Source: Thermoleophilia bacterium (GTDB lineage Bacteria > Actinomycetota > Thermoleophilia > Miltoncostaeales > Miltoncostaeaceae). Taken from it: a stretch of DNA of 32,940 nt. The translations under genes and the position numbers were made by a program. The stretch spans positions 1-32,940 of the forward strand of contig JADHKZ010000010.1 in NCBI GenBank assembly GCA_016780995.1, written 5' to 3'. Every line of letters begins with the position of its first letter. Within the stretch, counting starts at the first letter, position 1. Positions 21,232 to 29,082 of this stretch are shown here, piece by piece. A model generated the notes under the pieces. It saw only the letters and a program-made list of their open reading frames with translations. It did no database searches and was not told the DNA's origin.

Positions 21232-23028
21232 CTAACGCACCCGCACGGCGTCGCGCAGCCCGGACTTGCCGAGCGAGCTGGTGGCATACACCGTCACGTA
21301 GTACCTGCCGGCGCGTGCCGGGCTCCAGGTGACGGTGCTGCGCCCCCGGGCCATCTTCTTGTTCCGGGCCATTGTGGCCACCACGCGGCCACTCGCGGTG
21401 GTCACCTGCGCGGTCACCCGGGCGGGGCGTGACAGGGCGAACGAGGCGGTCACGCGCCTCTTGCCCTTGGCGCCGCTGCTCGATACCCGGAGCCCGCCCA
21501 GGGTGCGGTCCACCACGATGATCCGCTTCTGCGAGGTGGGCGTGGATCCGTCGGCGGGCGTGAGGTTGGCCGTCACGTTGTACGGGCCCTCCGGCATGCC
21601 GAGCGCCTTCGGGTCGATGGTGATGGGCGTGTAGGCGGGGTCACCCGTGCGATTGAGCAACTGCGAGCTGAACCCGCCACCGCGACGCGCGATGGTGACG
21701 GTGGTGGTGCCCGTGGCGGGCGACTGCGCGCCCAGGGTGAGCGTCTCGTTCACGCCGTCGCCGTTGGGGGTGATGCGGTTATCGGGCGGGATGGAGAGCT
21801 GGGCGCCCGCGTAGTACGCCACCAGCATGTCGGCGATGGGACGGCTGCCGGTGTTGGGCACCACCTGGTTGGGGCCGACGGCCATCATCGACGACCCGCC
21901 CGCGTCAAGCCCCATGCCGGTCACCACGCCAAGCGAGGCCATCATGCGCGCCTGCTCCGACATGGTGTAGCCGCGCACGCCCTGCTGCGGGCCCTCGGCC
22001 ACCACCATGAGGATGGTGCCGTCGGCCTTCTGGCCCACAGCGCTGCGGGTGGTGCGGCCGTTGCGCTGGTAGGTGCTGAACGACTCGCCCGACGAGGTCA
22101 CCGCCCGACCGTTGCGCACCAGCGTGGGCCCGCCGCCGATGGCGCCCCATGCATCGGGTGCCACGCCCGGGATGGAGGTCTCGATCTCCATGCGCGCGCC
22201 GGGGAGGAAGTCGTTGAAGAGGGTGACGCCCGACAGGTTCTTCCCCGACACCACGATCTGCCCGTTGGCAATGGGGGTGCCGCCGCCGGGGCGCTGGGCG
22301 ATCACCGTGCCTGACACCACGCCGGTCACCGGGAATGCGCCGCCGCCGTCCAGGGCCACCACCACCTCGTAGCCCGGCTCCGCCGGGGTGGGGCCGCCGT
22401 ACGCCGGCGTGTACACCGTGACGCCGCTGGTGGACGTGGATGCCAGGGGGCGGTTCACGGCGCGCACCAGGCGGCGCGGGCCCTTGGCGCCGGTGGCCGG
22501 GTCCACCTTGCGGTAGCGGGCGTTCAGCGACAGGTTGGCCACCGACAGCGCGCCGCCGGCTCCCAGCGCAAGGGACGACCGGGTGCTCTCGGGGCTGGCC
22601 AGGAGCTCCGGCCCCACGGCCAGCACGCCGCTGGGGGTGCCGCTGGTCAGGCTGAAGAAGTCACCGTTTATCCCAGCCGTGGCCCCCTGGGCCAGGCGGG
22701 CCGCCATGCCGTCCGACAACGTGGAGCGGCGGGTGAGCGACCCCGACGACTGCGCGGGCGCCATGCGCGTGAGGGCGTTGTAGGTGAACGACACCACGTG
22801 GAGGCGCTGGGGCCCCGATCGCCTGAGCACCTGGTAGGTGATGCCGGGGACGATGCGCGTGAGCTGCCCGGCGCTCGCGCCGCTGGTGGGAACCGGCGTG
22901 GGCGCCCCCGAGGCGGGCACCGCCACGGCGGCTCCGGCGGCGATGGCCGCGGTGATCAGGGCATTTCGGGCGAGCACGCGGCCATTCAAGCCCGAACCCG
23001 GCCGGTGGCGCAGCCCGCCGGGTCGCAT
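21232..23028 (-). CDS. Secreted phosphodiester glycosidase (NAGPA-domain) protein with C-terminal Ig-like regions
   Basis: 598 residues from ATG 23028. An export signal with a long basic n-region and hydrophobic core 21-38 is cut near SGA-PTP. The NAGPA domain (about 80-410) shows GINGDFFSL (119-127), GAIGGGPTLVRNG (295-307), AVGQKADGTILMVVAEG (330-346) and the glycine/aspartate site GLDAGGSSMMA (373-383). This family includes the mammalian mannose-6-phosphate uncovering enzyme and bacterial cell-wall proteins. The C-terminus has ITPNGDGVNETL (419-430), a start motif of FlgD/CHU_C-like Ig domains, and a second beta-domain (about 505-598) ending DAVRVR. GTG 22977 is an alternative start. It lies 14 bases after the stop of the next gene upstream, so it is probably in its operon. 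An exopolysaccharide or wall substrate is inferred. Confidence 0.88.
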   Translation of the reverse strand: MRPGGLRHRPGSGLNGRVLARNALITAAIAAGAAVAVPASGAPTPVPTSGASAGQLTRIVPGITYQVLRRSGPQRLHVVSFTYNALTRMAPAQSSGSLTRRSTLSDGMAARLAQGATAGINGDFFSLTSGTPSGVLAVGPELLASPESTRSSLALGAGGALSVANLSLNARYRKVDPATGAKGPRRLVRAVNRPLASTSTSGVTVYTPAYGGPTPAEPGYEVVVALDGGGAFPVTGVVSGTVIAQRPGGGTPIANGQIVVSGKNLSGVTLFNDFLPGARMEIETSIPGVAPDAWGAIGGGPTLVRNGRAVTSSGESFSTYQRNGRTTRSAVGQKADGTILMVVAEGPQQGVRGYTMSEQARMMASLGVVTGMGLDAGGSSMMAVGPNQVVPNTGSRPIADMLVAYYAGAQLSIPPDNRITPNGDGVNETLTLGAQSPATGTTTVTIARRGGGFSSQLLNRTGDPAYTPITIDPKALGMPEGPYNVTANLTPADGSTPTSQKRIIVVDRTLGGLRVSSSGAKGKRRVTASFALSRPARVTAQVTTASGRVVATMARNKKMARGRSTVTWSPARAGRYYVTVYATSSLGKSGLRDAVRVR

Positions 23029-23042
23029 ATGACATGCATCTT

Positions 23043-23693
23043 TCAGGCGCGGGCCATGGCGTGCGCGGCGGCCTCGATGGCCTGGCGCACGTATCCCTGC
23101 ACCGCTGCGGCCTGGCTGCTCTGGTCGCGCTCCTGCGCGGTGGCGGCGTGTCCGGTGGCCTCCACCATGGCGGTCACCTGGCGATGGTGCATGTGCAGGA
23201 TGGTGGCGGCCAGGTCGCGCTCGCGTTCCTTCGCCCAGGCCAGCGCCGACTCGGTGAGGCCGTCGTATTCCGGGCCCAGGCGGCTCTCCAGGCAGCGCAG
23301 GAACAGCATCTGCCACGCCCCCAGGCGCACGCGACGCTCCAGGGCCGCATGGATGGCGGGCTCCGTGTGGCCGTCCGCGCCGTACAGCAGGTGCTCCTCC
23401 AGGGCGATCGCCCCCTGTCCCAGCTCGACCTGGCGATCGAACAGGTCCGAGTGGGCCGCGAACCAGTCGTCGAGGTCGTCGCCCATGCCCTCCACCCGGT
23501 CGGCCAGGCCCGGGGCGACGCCCGCCATCAGTCCCTCGGCCGCGAACCGCAGGTGCGCGCGCACGGCTGAGTCGGCGGCGGGCTGCACGTCCACGTCGCC
23601 GGGGTCCTCCTCGGCAAGCAGCTCCCGCAGCCGCGCGGGATGCGCCTGCATCCAGGCAAGCACCGACTGCGCATCGAGGAGAGAGCGGCTCAC
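23043..23693 (-). CDS. Helical cytoplasmic protein, function unknown
   Basis: 216 residues, no signal or membrane helix, strongly helical with many Ala/Leu/Glu/His. A distinctive middle (LGQGAIALEEHLLYGADGHTEPAIHAALERRVRLGAWQMLFLRCLE) and a histidine cluster (ILHMHHRQVTAM) could bind a metal or haem, but no family is recognised. GTG 23693 is chosen because TAGCCT plus 7 bases precedes it. The frame continues upstream to ATG 23723, which has a weaker box (CATCGT, 7 bases). Its stop is 14 bases before the ATG of the NAGPA gene. Confidence 0.65.
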   Translation of the reverse strand: MSRSLLDAQSVLAWMQAHPARLRELLAEEDPGDVDVQPAADSAVRAHLRFAAEGLMAGVAPGLADRVEGMGDDLDDWFAAHSDLFDRQVELGQGAIALEEHLLYGADGHTEPAIHAALERRVRLGAWQMLFLRCLESRLGPEYDGLTESALAWAKERERDLAATILHMHHRQVTAMVEATGHAATAQERDQSSQAAAVQGYVRQAIEAAAHAMARA

Positions 23694-23726
23694 GGCGGAG
23701 AGGCTAACCAGTGACACACTCATGAC

Positions 23727-24329
23727 GTGGACGATGCACTTTCGCTTTCGGACTTTCGCCGGCGGGTTGCCGCCAACTACGTCCGTGCGCGGGAGCGCGG
23801 GGGCGGGGACGAGGCCTGGATGGCCTGGAGGATGGAGCGGGACGAGGTATTCCGGTCGCATCCCCAGAGCCCGGTGCCCGAAGGCCGCCGCGCCGGGTTC
23901 GGGGGGATGGGGTTCTTCCCCTACGACCCCACGTGGCGGCTTGAGGCCGTGGTGGAGCCCGCCGCCGCCGACGCGGGGAAGACCCCATCTGCACCGGACG
24001 CCCGATTTCGGCAGGTCGGGATGGCGGTGGCGGAGCGCGACGGCATGCCCATCCGCCTGCCACTGCTGTGGCTCGACTCCTACGGCGGAGGGCTGTTCCT
24101 CCCGTTCCGCGATGCCACCAATGGCCGCGAGACCTACGGCGGTGGGCGATACCTGCTGGACCAGGCGAAGGGCGCGGACCTGGGGGTCACCACCACCGGC
24201 CGCCTCATCCTGGACTTCAACTACGCCTACCACCCGTCCTGCGCGCACGACCCGCGGTGGACCTGTCCGCTGGCATCGCCGGGATCGGTGATCGACATGC
24301 TCGTGCGCGCCGGCGAACTGGCGCCCTGA
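23727..24329 (+). CDS. DUF1684-family protein
   Basis: 200 residues, the usual family length. Diagnostic strings are GMGFFPYDPTWRLEA, FRQVGMAVAERDGMP, GLFLPFRDATNGRETYGGGRYL, LILDFNYAYHPSCAHDPRWTCPLA and the end VRAGEL. The conserved Asn/His/Cys/Asp set suggests a metal or enzyme site, but no function is established for the family as far as I know. The GTG start at 23727 lies 6 bases after CACACT, a weak leaderless box. It abuts the PIG-L gene end to end: TGA 24327-24329 is followed at once by the opposite TGA. Confidence 0.88.
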   Translation: MDDALSLSDFRRRVAANYVRARERGGGDEAWMAWRMERDEVFRSHPQSPVPEGRRAGFGGMGFFPYDPTWRLEAVVEPAAADAGKTPSAPDARFRQVGMAVAERDGMPIRLPLLWLDSYGGGLFLPFRDATNGRETYGGGRYLLDQAKGADLGVTTTGRLILDFNYAYHPSCAHDPRWTCPLASPGSVIDMLVRAGELAP

Positions 24330-25112
24330 TCAGTCCAGCGGGCCCCCGCCCATCGCGCGCGCGCTCGGTGCCTCGAGCCACGCAGTGACCGGCCTCGGGA
24401 TGGGTCTCCCCAGGGGGCTCGCGGCATCGAGCGCCCGGGGCGAGCCCAGCAGCCACTCGTCATCCTCGCGCACCACCTCGGTGACCACCTCGGCGCGCCC
24501 CGCGGCCAGGGCCGGGGCCCCGAAGCCGAACACCTTCTCGGCGGCCGTGACGGCGGTGAGGCGGCCGCGTGCCTCCACGTGCACCCGGTGGTCGGCGCGC
24601 GCCATCTCGCCCTCGTGGGCCGACAGGGCCTGCTCGATCTCGGCGGCCCGGTCGTCGTCGAACGTGGTGACGATGGTGGGGAAGGGCAGGTCGCCCCAGA
24701 TGGCCCACATCCACCATGGCGGCGCATCGTCCCGCGCGCTGAGCACGTCGCGGATGGCGCGGCCGGTGAGCTCATGCGCGTGGTGTACGTCGTGCGGCGA
24801 TGGGCCCACCACCAGGTCGGGCCGCTCGGCGCCGTCGAGCGCCATGCCCAGCTGCCATCGCACCCTCTCCTCCGCGGCCGCGCGGTCGTCGGTGGCCGAC
24901 ATCGCGACGGGGGGCTCCGTGACGATCAGGCGGAAGCCCGCGCGCTCGCAGGCCTCCTCCACCTCGGCGCGTCGCCGGTCGTGGTCGTCGGGGCGCCCCA
25001 GGCTGAGGGCCAGGTTCACCACCTCGTGCCCGGCATCCCGCAGGGCCATGAGGGTGGCCGGTGCGCCCACCAGTTCGTCATCAGGATGCGGCGATACGTG
25101 CAGGACCCTCAT
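24330..25112 (-). CDS. PIG-L/LmbE-family N-acetylglucosaminide deacetylase
   Basis: 260-residue zinc deacetylase-like protein. PHPDDE (8-13) gives ligands H9 and D12, and the second site HDVHHAHE (106-113) supplies the third histidine. The family removes N-acetyl from GlcNAc conjugates (MshB in mycothiol synthesis, Mca in detoxification, and others). Nothing here tells which; no other mycothiol gene is in the window. ATG 25112 is preceded by CAAGGT and 6 bases. The C-terminal half (KVFGFGAPALAAG onward) is a typical lid region. Confidence 0.88.
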   Translation of the reverse strand: MRVLHVSPHPDDELVGAPATLMALRDAGHEVVNLALSLGRPDDHDRRRAEVEEACERAGFRLIVTEPPVAMSATDDRAAAEERVRWQLGMALDGAERPDLVVGPSPHDVHHAHELTGRAIRDVLSARDDAPPWWMWAIWGDLPFPTIVTTFDDDRAAEIEQALSAHEGEMARADHRVHVEARGRLTAVTAAEKVFGFGAPALAAGRAEVVTEVVREDDEWLLGSPRALDAASPLGRPIPRPVTAWLEAPSARAMGGGPLD

Positions 25113-25160
25113 GGAACGACCTTGGCAGGAAGTTGATGGGGCATGCCCCCGGCCGGGGTG

Positions 25161-26165
25161 CTACCGGCGCGACGTGCGGTCGTAGGCCCCGGCCCACGCC
25201 GGCGCGTCGGGGTCGAGCTTGGCCAGGAGCGCCAGGTCGACTGATAGCGCGACGGCGTGGGGGAGTGCCATGACGGGAGCCAGGCGGGGGTCGGCGCCTG
25301 GGTCGCCGGCCAGCGCCACCACCTGCGCGCCGCCCTCGGCCAGCACCTCGGCGGCCTCGCGCAGCAGGGGATCGGGATGGGGGCCGGGCACCGTGACTGC
25401 GATGTCCCCGGGCACCGTGGCGAACCGCCCGGTGGTGGCGCCCTCGCGCGTCTCGTAGCCGTCCACCGGCAGGATGGACACCTCGCGCAGGCACAGCGCG
25501 GTGTGCAGCGCCGCGGGCCACGCGGGCCCGGTGCCCACGCATACCCCGGCGTGGGGGCGCGGCCCGGGGTGCGGCGGCAGCGCCGCCGCCGCCTTCACGA
25601 TCGGATCGAGCCGCCCGCCCGCGTCCTCCACCGCATGGGCCAGGGCGCGATCGCCGCTCATGCGCGCCAGCACCGCGAGCCCCGCCACCAGCGATCCGGC
25701 GTAGCCCTGGGTGTGCGTGCGGGCCCGGAGGGTGTCCACCACCACGAGCGCACGGGCCTCGGCGGCGCGGCCGATGGTGGATCCGGCGTTGGCCGTGATG
25801 GCTGCGATTGGGCGTGGCGCGCCCGCGTCGATGGCCTCGATCACGTCACGGAACTCCCCGGAACTGGAGAGCGCCAGCAGGCGGTCGCCGTCCCTCCACG
25901 GGAACGCCCCGCGCGCCACCAGGCCGCCGGGCACCGCCAGCACCTCCACCGGCGGCTGGGGCACCTGCAGCCAGGCCAGCCACAGGGCCAGCGCCACGTG
26001 CCACTGGGCGCCGTTGCCGGTGACGATGACCCGGCGCACGTCCGGCGCGGTGAGCAGCGCGGCTACGTCGTCGAATCCCTCGGCCCGGCTGGTGGTGGCG
26101 GTGAGCGTGCCCGGGGTGAGCACGAGGTCGGCCCAGAGGCCCGAGTCGGTTCGCGGTGCGCTCAT
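25161..26165 (-). CDS. SIS-domain sugar-isomerase-like protein
   Basis: 334 residues with a double SIS fold like the isomerase half of GlmS or AgaS/FrlB-type enzymes. The first SIS (about 40-165) has VIVTGNGAQWHVALAL and LLALSSSGEFRDVIEAI, the phosphosugar-binding Ser loop. The second (about 205-320) has GVCVGTGPAWPAALHTALCLREVS, resembling the ALKLKE region of GlmS. There is no glutaminase domain. A phosphosugar isomerase/deaminase or a sugar-phosphate sensor is likely. ATG 26165 follows TATGGT plus 6 bases, so it is probably leaderless. It lies upstream of PIG-L on the same strand with 48 bases between. Confidence 0.85.
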   Translation of the reverse strand: MSAPRTDSGLWADLVLTPGTLTATTSRAEGFDDVAALLTAPDVRRVIVTGNGAQWHVALALWLAWLQVPQPPVEVLAVPGGLVARGAFPWRDGDRLLALSSSGEFRDVIEAIDAGAPRPIAAITANAGSTIGRAAEARALVVVDTLRARTHTQGYAGSLVAGLAVLARMSGDRALAHAVEDAGGRLDPIVKAAAALPPHPGPRPHAGVCVGTGPAWPAALHTALCLREVSILPVDGYETREGATTGRFATVPGDIAVTVPGPHPDPLLREAAEVLAEGGAQVVALAGDPGADPRLAPVMALPHAVALSVDLALLAKLDPDAPAWAGAYDRTSRR

Positions 26166-26207
26166 GCGCCCACCATAGCCCCGGCCACGCGTCGCTACGC
26201 TGCCCCC

Positions 26208-26360
26208 GTGGCAACCGGGCAACCCGATGACGCTCCCGAGCAGCCGCGCTGTCCCACCTGCGGCGAGCGCGACTCAGAGGACATCGGCCAGGATGTCCGG
26301 CGCTGCCGGAACTGCACCTACGTGTGGATCCCGGTGACCCCCGAGGGGGACGGGCGCTAG
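26208..26360 (+). CDS. Small zinc-ribbon protein
   Basis: 50 residues: C15/C18 (RCPTCGERD) and C33/C36 (RRCRNCTYVW) form a compact four-cysteine ribbon of the transcription-factor-S or rubredoxin-like shape. The GTG start at 26208 is 6 bases after TACGCT. It is divergent from the SIS gene, whose own TATGGT box lies 18 bases away, so two back-to-back leaderless promoters fit in about 40 bases. Its TAG stop lies within the same CTAG as the opposite gene's stop. Function unknown. Confidence 0.65.
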   Translation: MATGQPDDAPEQPRCPTCGERDSEDIGQDVRRCRNCTYVWIPVTPEGDGR

Positions 26361-26674
26361 GAAGCCAGCAGGTCGCGGACGCCCGACGGCCCGGCGCGCA
26401 GCAGTGATGCCGCCCTGCGGGCCGCCTGGCTCCTCTCCAGCATCTCCCGTGCCGTGACGTCGTCGTGCGCCATGACGGCGGCGGCGGCATCGCGGTCGGC
26501 CTGGATGGCGATCATGTCGAGCCGCTCGGCCATGCGCTGGTTGCGACCCATGCGGGTGCGCGGGCGACGACGGACGGCTGCAGGCGCGATCTTCTCCGGG
26601 ACCACCTCGGGAGTGCTGACGAGGGTGAGCTGGGCTCCGCCCTGCGACTGCTTGGTGTGTTGTGGAGAACGCAT
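26357..26674 (-). CDS. Small basic-helical protein, function unknown
   Basis: 105 residues. The N-terminal third is polar, then a basic segment (RRRPRTRMGRNQRMAERL) leads into long amphipathic helices (AIQADRDAAAAVMAHDD, then EMLERSQAARRAASLLRAG). It could be a nucleic-acid-associated or coiled-coil protein, but no family is recognised. ATG 26674 is supported by TAGCCT plus 7 bases. The stop TAG lies within a CTAG palindrome shared with the convergent zinc-ribbon gene. Confidence 0.6.
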   Translation of the reverse strand: MRSPQHTKQSQGGAQLTLVSTPEVVPEKIAPAAVRRRPRTRMGRNQRMAERLDMIAIQADRDAAAAVMAHDDVTAREMLERSQAARRAASLLRAGPSGVRDLLAS

Positions 26675-26807
26675 GTTCGTAAGGCTAGCGCCGGGGTCGG
26701 ACGCGCTCGGGGGGCGAAAACGGGGGAAATCCCATCCACAAGCCGTTTTCCGGAAAGGCCGTGAAATCGAACCGGAACACCTTTCCCGCCGCTTAACATG
26801 ACGCCCC

Positions 26808-28196
26808 ATGGGAACGGGCCACTCGCACGCGCATCACATGCCCCGCGGCGGTTCGGCGCGCCGGGTGGCGCTGGTGTCGGTGGGCGCCGCCATCCTGCTC
26901 ATCGGCATCAAGCTGGCCACCGGCATCGCCACCGGCAGCCTTGCCTTCCTGTCGGAGGCCATCCACTCGGGCACCGACCTGGTGGCGGCGCTGCTGGCGC
27001 TCTTCGCCGTGGGCGTGGCCGCCCGTCCCGCCGATCGCACGCATGCGTACGGGCACGGCAAGGCCGAGCACCTATCGGCGCTGGCCGAGGGCGCCGTTCT
27101 GGTGCTGGTGAGCCTGTGGATCGCCTACGTGGCCATCGGCCGGCTGGTGCAGGGTGGCCACGACGTGGACGCCACGTGGTGGGCAATCGGCGTGGCGGTG
27201 GTGATCATCGCCATCGACCTGGGGCGCACCGTGGCCCTCACCCGCGCGGCGCGGCGCTACAACAGCGCGGCGCTCAAGGGCAGCGCCCTGCACTTCGCCA
27301 GCGACCTCGCGGGTACCGCGGCCGTGCTGGTGGGCCTGCTGCTGGTCCGCGCCGGCGCCGAATGGGCCGACGCCGCTGCCGCGCTGTTCGTGTCGGCGCT
27401 GGTGCTGGTGGCCGCGGGTCGCCTGATGCACGAGAACGTCGAGGTGCTGATGGACCGCGTGCCCGACGATGACGAGGCCGCGGTGCGTGGGGCCGTGGAC
27501 GCCATGGGCCCTGGCGTGGAGCTGCGCCGCCTGCGCATGCGGTCGGCTGCCGGACGGGCATTCGCCGACGTGGTGATCGCCGTGCCCCCGGGCGAGTCGG
27601 TGGGGCGTGGCCACGCCGTGGCCGACGAGGTGGAGGAGGCTATCGAGGCCGCGGTGCCGGGCACCGACGTGGTGGTGCACGTGGAGCGGCGGGAGGGGGC
27701 CGATGAGGACCTGGCCGAGCGCGTGCTGGCCGTGGCGCACGAGGTGCCGCGGGTGCGCGAGATCCACAACGTGCGCATCCTCCACCTGGATTCCGGCACG
27801 GAGGCATCACTGCACCTCAAGCTGCCGCCCGACACCCCGCTGCCGGATGCCGATGCCGTGGCCCGCGCGGTGGACACCGCTGTTGTGGCGGCCGTGCCCG
27901 AGGTGGCCCGCGTGCACTCCCATGTGGAGCCCCTGGGTGCCCCCGGCTCGGCGGCCGAGGTGGCGGGCGACGCGGCCACCGCCGACGCCGTGCGGGCGCT
28001 CATCACCGAGGAGTGCGGTCGTGCCCCCCACGAGGTGCGCCTGGTGAGCACGCCCGAGGGGGTGGTGGCATACGTGACCCTGGCGCTGGGGTCGGCCACG
28101 CTGGGACAGGCGCATGACACCGGCGGGCGCGTGCGCCGCCGCATCCGCGACGCCGTGCCCGGCGTGGTGGATGCCTTCGTGCAGTCGCGCCCCTAG
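26808..28196 (+). CDS. CDF cation-efflux transporter with three tandem C-terminal domains
   Basis: 462 residues, against about 300 for ordinary CDF proteins. A His-rich start (GHSHAHH) precedes six membrane helices (about 18-205). The transport-site residues H53/D57 (HSGTD) and H162/D166 (HFASD) resemble the HxxxD zinc-type site, and HAYGHGKAE (79-87) is the CDF signature. The cytoplasmic part contains not one but three ferredoxin-like regulatory domains in tandem (about 212-295, 300-375, 392-460), each beginning with a helix and ending in a V-x-V-x-V strand. Zn, Fe, Co or Mn efflux is possible. TAACAT lies 8 bases before ATG 26808. Confidence 0.9.
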   Translation: MGTGHSHAHHMPRGGSARRVALVSVGAAILLIGIKLATGIATGSLAFLSEAIHSGTDLVAALLALFAVGVAARPADRTHAYGHGKAEHLSALAEGAVLVLVSLWIAYVAIGRLVQGGHDVDATWWAIGVAVVIIAIDLGRTVALTRAARRYNSAALKGSALHFASDLAGTAAVLVGLLLVRAGAEWADAAAALFVSALVLVAAGRLMHENVEVLMDRVPDDDEAAVRGAVDAMGPGVELRRLRMRSAAGRAFADVVIAVPPGESVGRGHAVADEVEEAIEAAVPGTDVVVHVERREGADEDLAERVLAVAHEVPRVREIHNVRILHLDSGTEASLHLKLPPDTPLPDADAVARAVDTAVVAAVPEVARVHSHVEPLGAPGSAAEVAGDAATADAVRALITEECGRAPHEVRLVSTPEGVVAYVTLALGSATLGQAHDTGGRVRRRIRDAVPGVVDAFVQSRP

Positions 28197-28921
28197 TCAG
28201 GCGGGGCCGGCGGGCCGGGGCCCGTCCCCGGCGCGGACCACAGCCATCCGCCGTGGTCACGCAGCCACGCGGACTCGGCGCGGTGGGCGGGGCGCACCGC
28301 ATCCACCAGCGCCCAGAAGCGCGCGGAGTGGTCCAGGTGCACCAGGTGCGCCAGTTCATGCACCACCACGTACTCGGCCACCCGTGCCGGGGCCATGAGC
28401 AGCCGCCAGCTGAACGACACCGACCCGCGTGCCGAGCACGACCCCCAGCGGGTGCGCGGGTCGCGGATGGAGATGGCGTTCGGGCGCGCCCCCACCGCCG
28501 GTGCCACGGCATCGCAGGCCTGCGCGAACCAGTCACGTGCGGCCCGCCGGTAGGCGCGCTCCACCAGCGGGCGCACGTGGTCGGGCGACGGCGCGGCCAC
28601 CATCAGTCGCCCCTCCTCGGGGCGGAAGACCGCCGACGGCCGCCCGGCCGTGCGCACGCCCAACTCCACCTCTCCATCCAGGAACGGCAGCGCCATGCCG
28701 TCCTCCAGCAGCACGGGGGCTGCCGGGTGCAGCAGCTCCCGGTGGCGCAGCAGCCAGCGCTCCTTGGATGCCACCGCGCGCTGCACCTCGGCCTCGGGCA
28801 CGCGCGTGGGCGCCGACACCCTGAGCCCCTCCGGGGTGAGGGTCATGCGCACGTGGCGCGAGCGCGGATTGCGCACCAGCGTGTAGGGAACCGCGCGGCC
28901 TGCCAGCATCACCTCGGGCAT
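28193..28921 (-). CDS. YgjP-type zinc metallopeptidase (M48-like, DUF45)
   Basis: 242 residues. The C-terminal catalytic part has TRWGSC (157-162), then VVVHELAHLVHLDHSARFW with H188, E189, H192 and H198. That HExxH...H pattern with WGSC is the hallmark of the YgjP/SprT-like family. The N-terminal half (VPYTLVRNPRSRHVRMTLTP) is the usual strand-rich lead. A cytoplasmic metallopeptidase of unknown substrate is the normal annotation. ATG 28921 was chosen because CACCAT with 6 bases precedes it. It converges on the CDF gene, and their stops share CTAG. Confidence 0.88.
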   Translation of the reverse strand: MPEVMLAGRAVPYTLVRNPRSRHVRMTLTPEGLRVSAPTRVPEAEVQRAVASKERWLLRHRELLHPAAPVLLEDGMALPFLDGEVELGVRTAGRPSAVFRPEEGRLMVAAPSPDHVRPLVERAYRRAARDWFAQACDAVAPAVGARPNAISIRDPRTRWGSCSARGSVSFSWRLLMAPARVAEYVVVHELAHLVHLDHSARFWALVDAVRPAHRAESAWLRDHGGWLWSAPGTGPGPPAPPD

Positions 28922-28982
28922 GCACCGATGGTGTCGCAACCGCCGGACGGAAGGGCTGCATGCCGGTCCTGTGCCGCCTGCT

Positions 28983-28988
28983 ATTGTG
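28983..28988 (+). promoter_or_regulatory. Probable -10 box of the infC-rpmI-rplT operon
   Basis: TATTGT fits TANNNT, with a predicted start near 28995. The leader of roughly 77 bases contains AGGAGG at 29040-29045. No -35 consensus was found. Confidence 0.45.
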
Positions 28989-29039
28989 CCCCGGCTTCAC
29001 GAAGCACCAGTCCACCGGGCGCACCGCGCCCCGATCTGC

Positions 29040-29082
29040 AGGAGGGGCTCGCCTGACGACGCCCGTAGCGCGTGCCACCTAG
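29040..29082 (+). promoter_or_regulatory. infC leader with a strong Shine-Dalgarno and a CTG mini-frame
   Basis: AGGAGGGG (29040-29047) is the best ribosome site in the area but lies 26 bases before the infC GTG. Seven bases after AGGAGG, CTG 29053 opens a nine-codon frame (LTTPVARAT) that ends at TAG 29080-29082, overlapping the infC start. It could be a leader peptide used for coupling, or the trace of a frameshift. No L20-leader fold was established. Confidence 0.35.
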
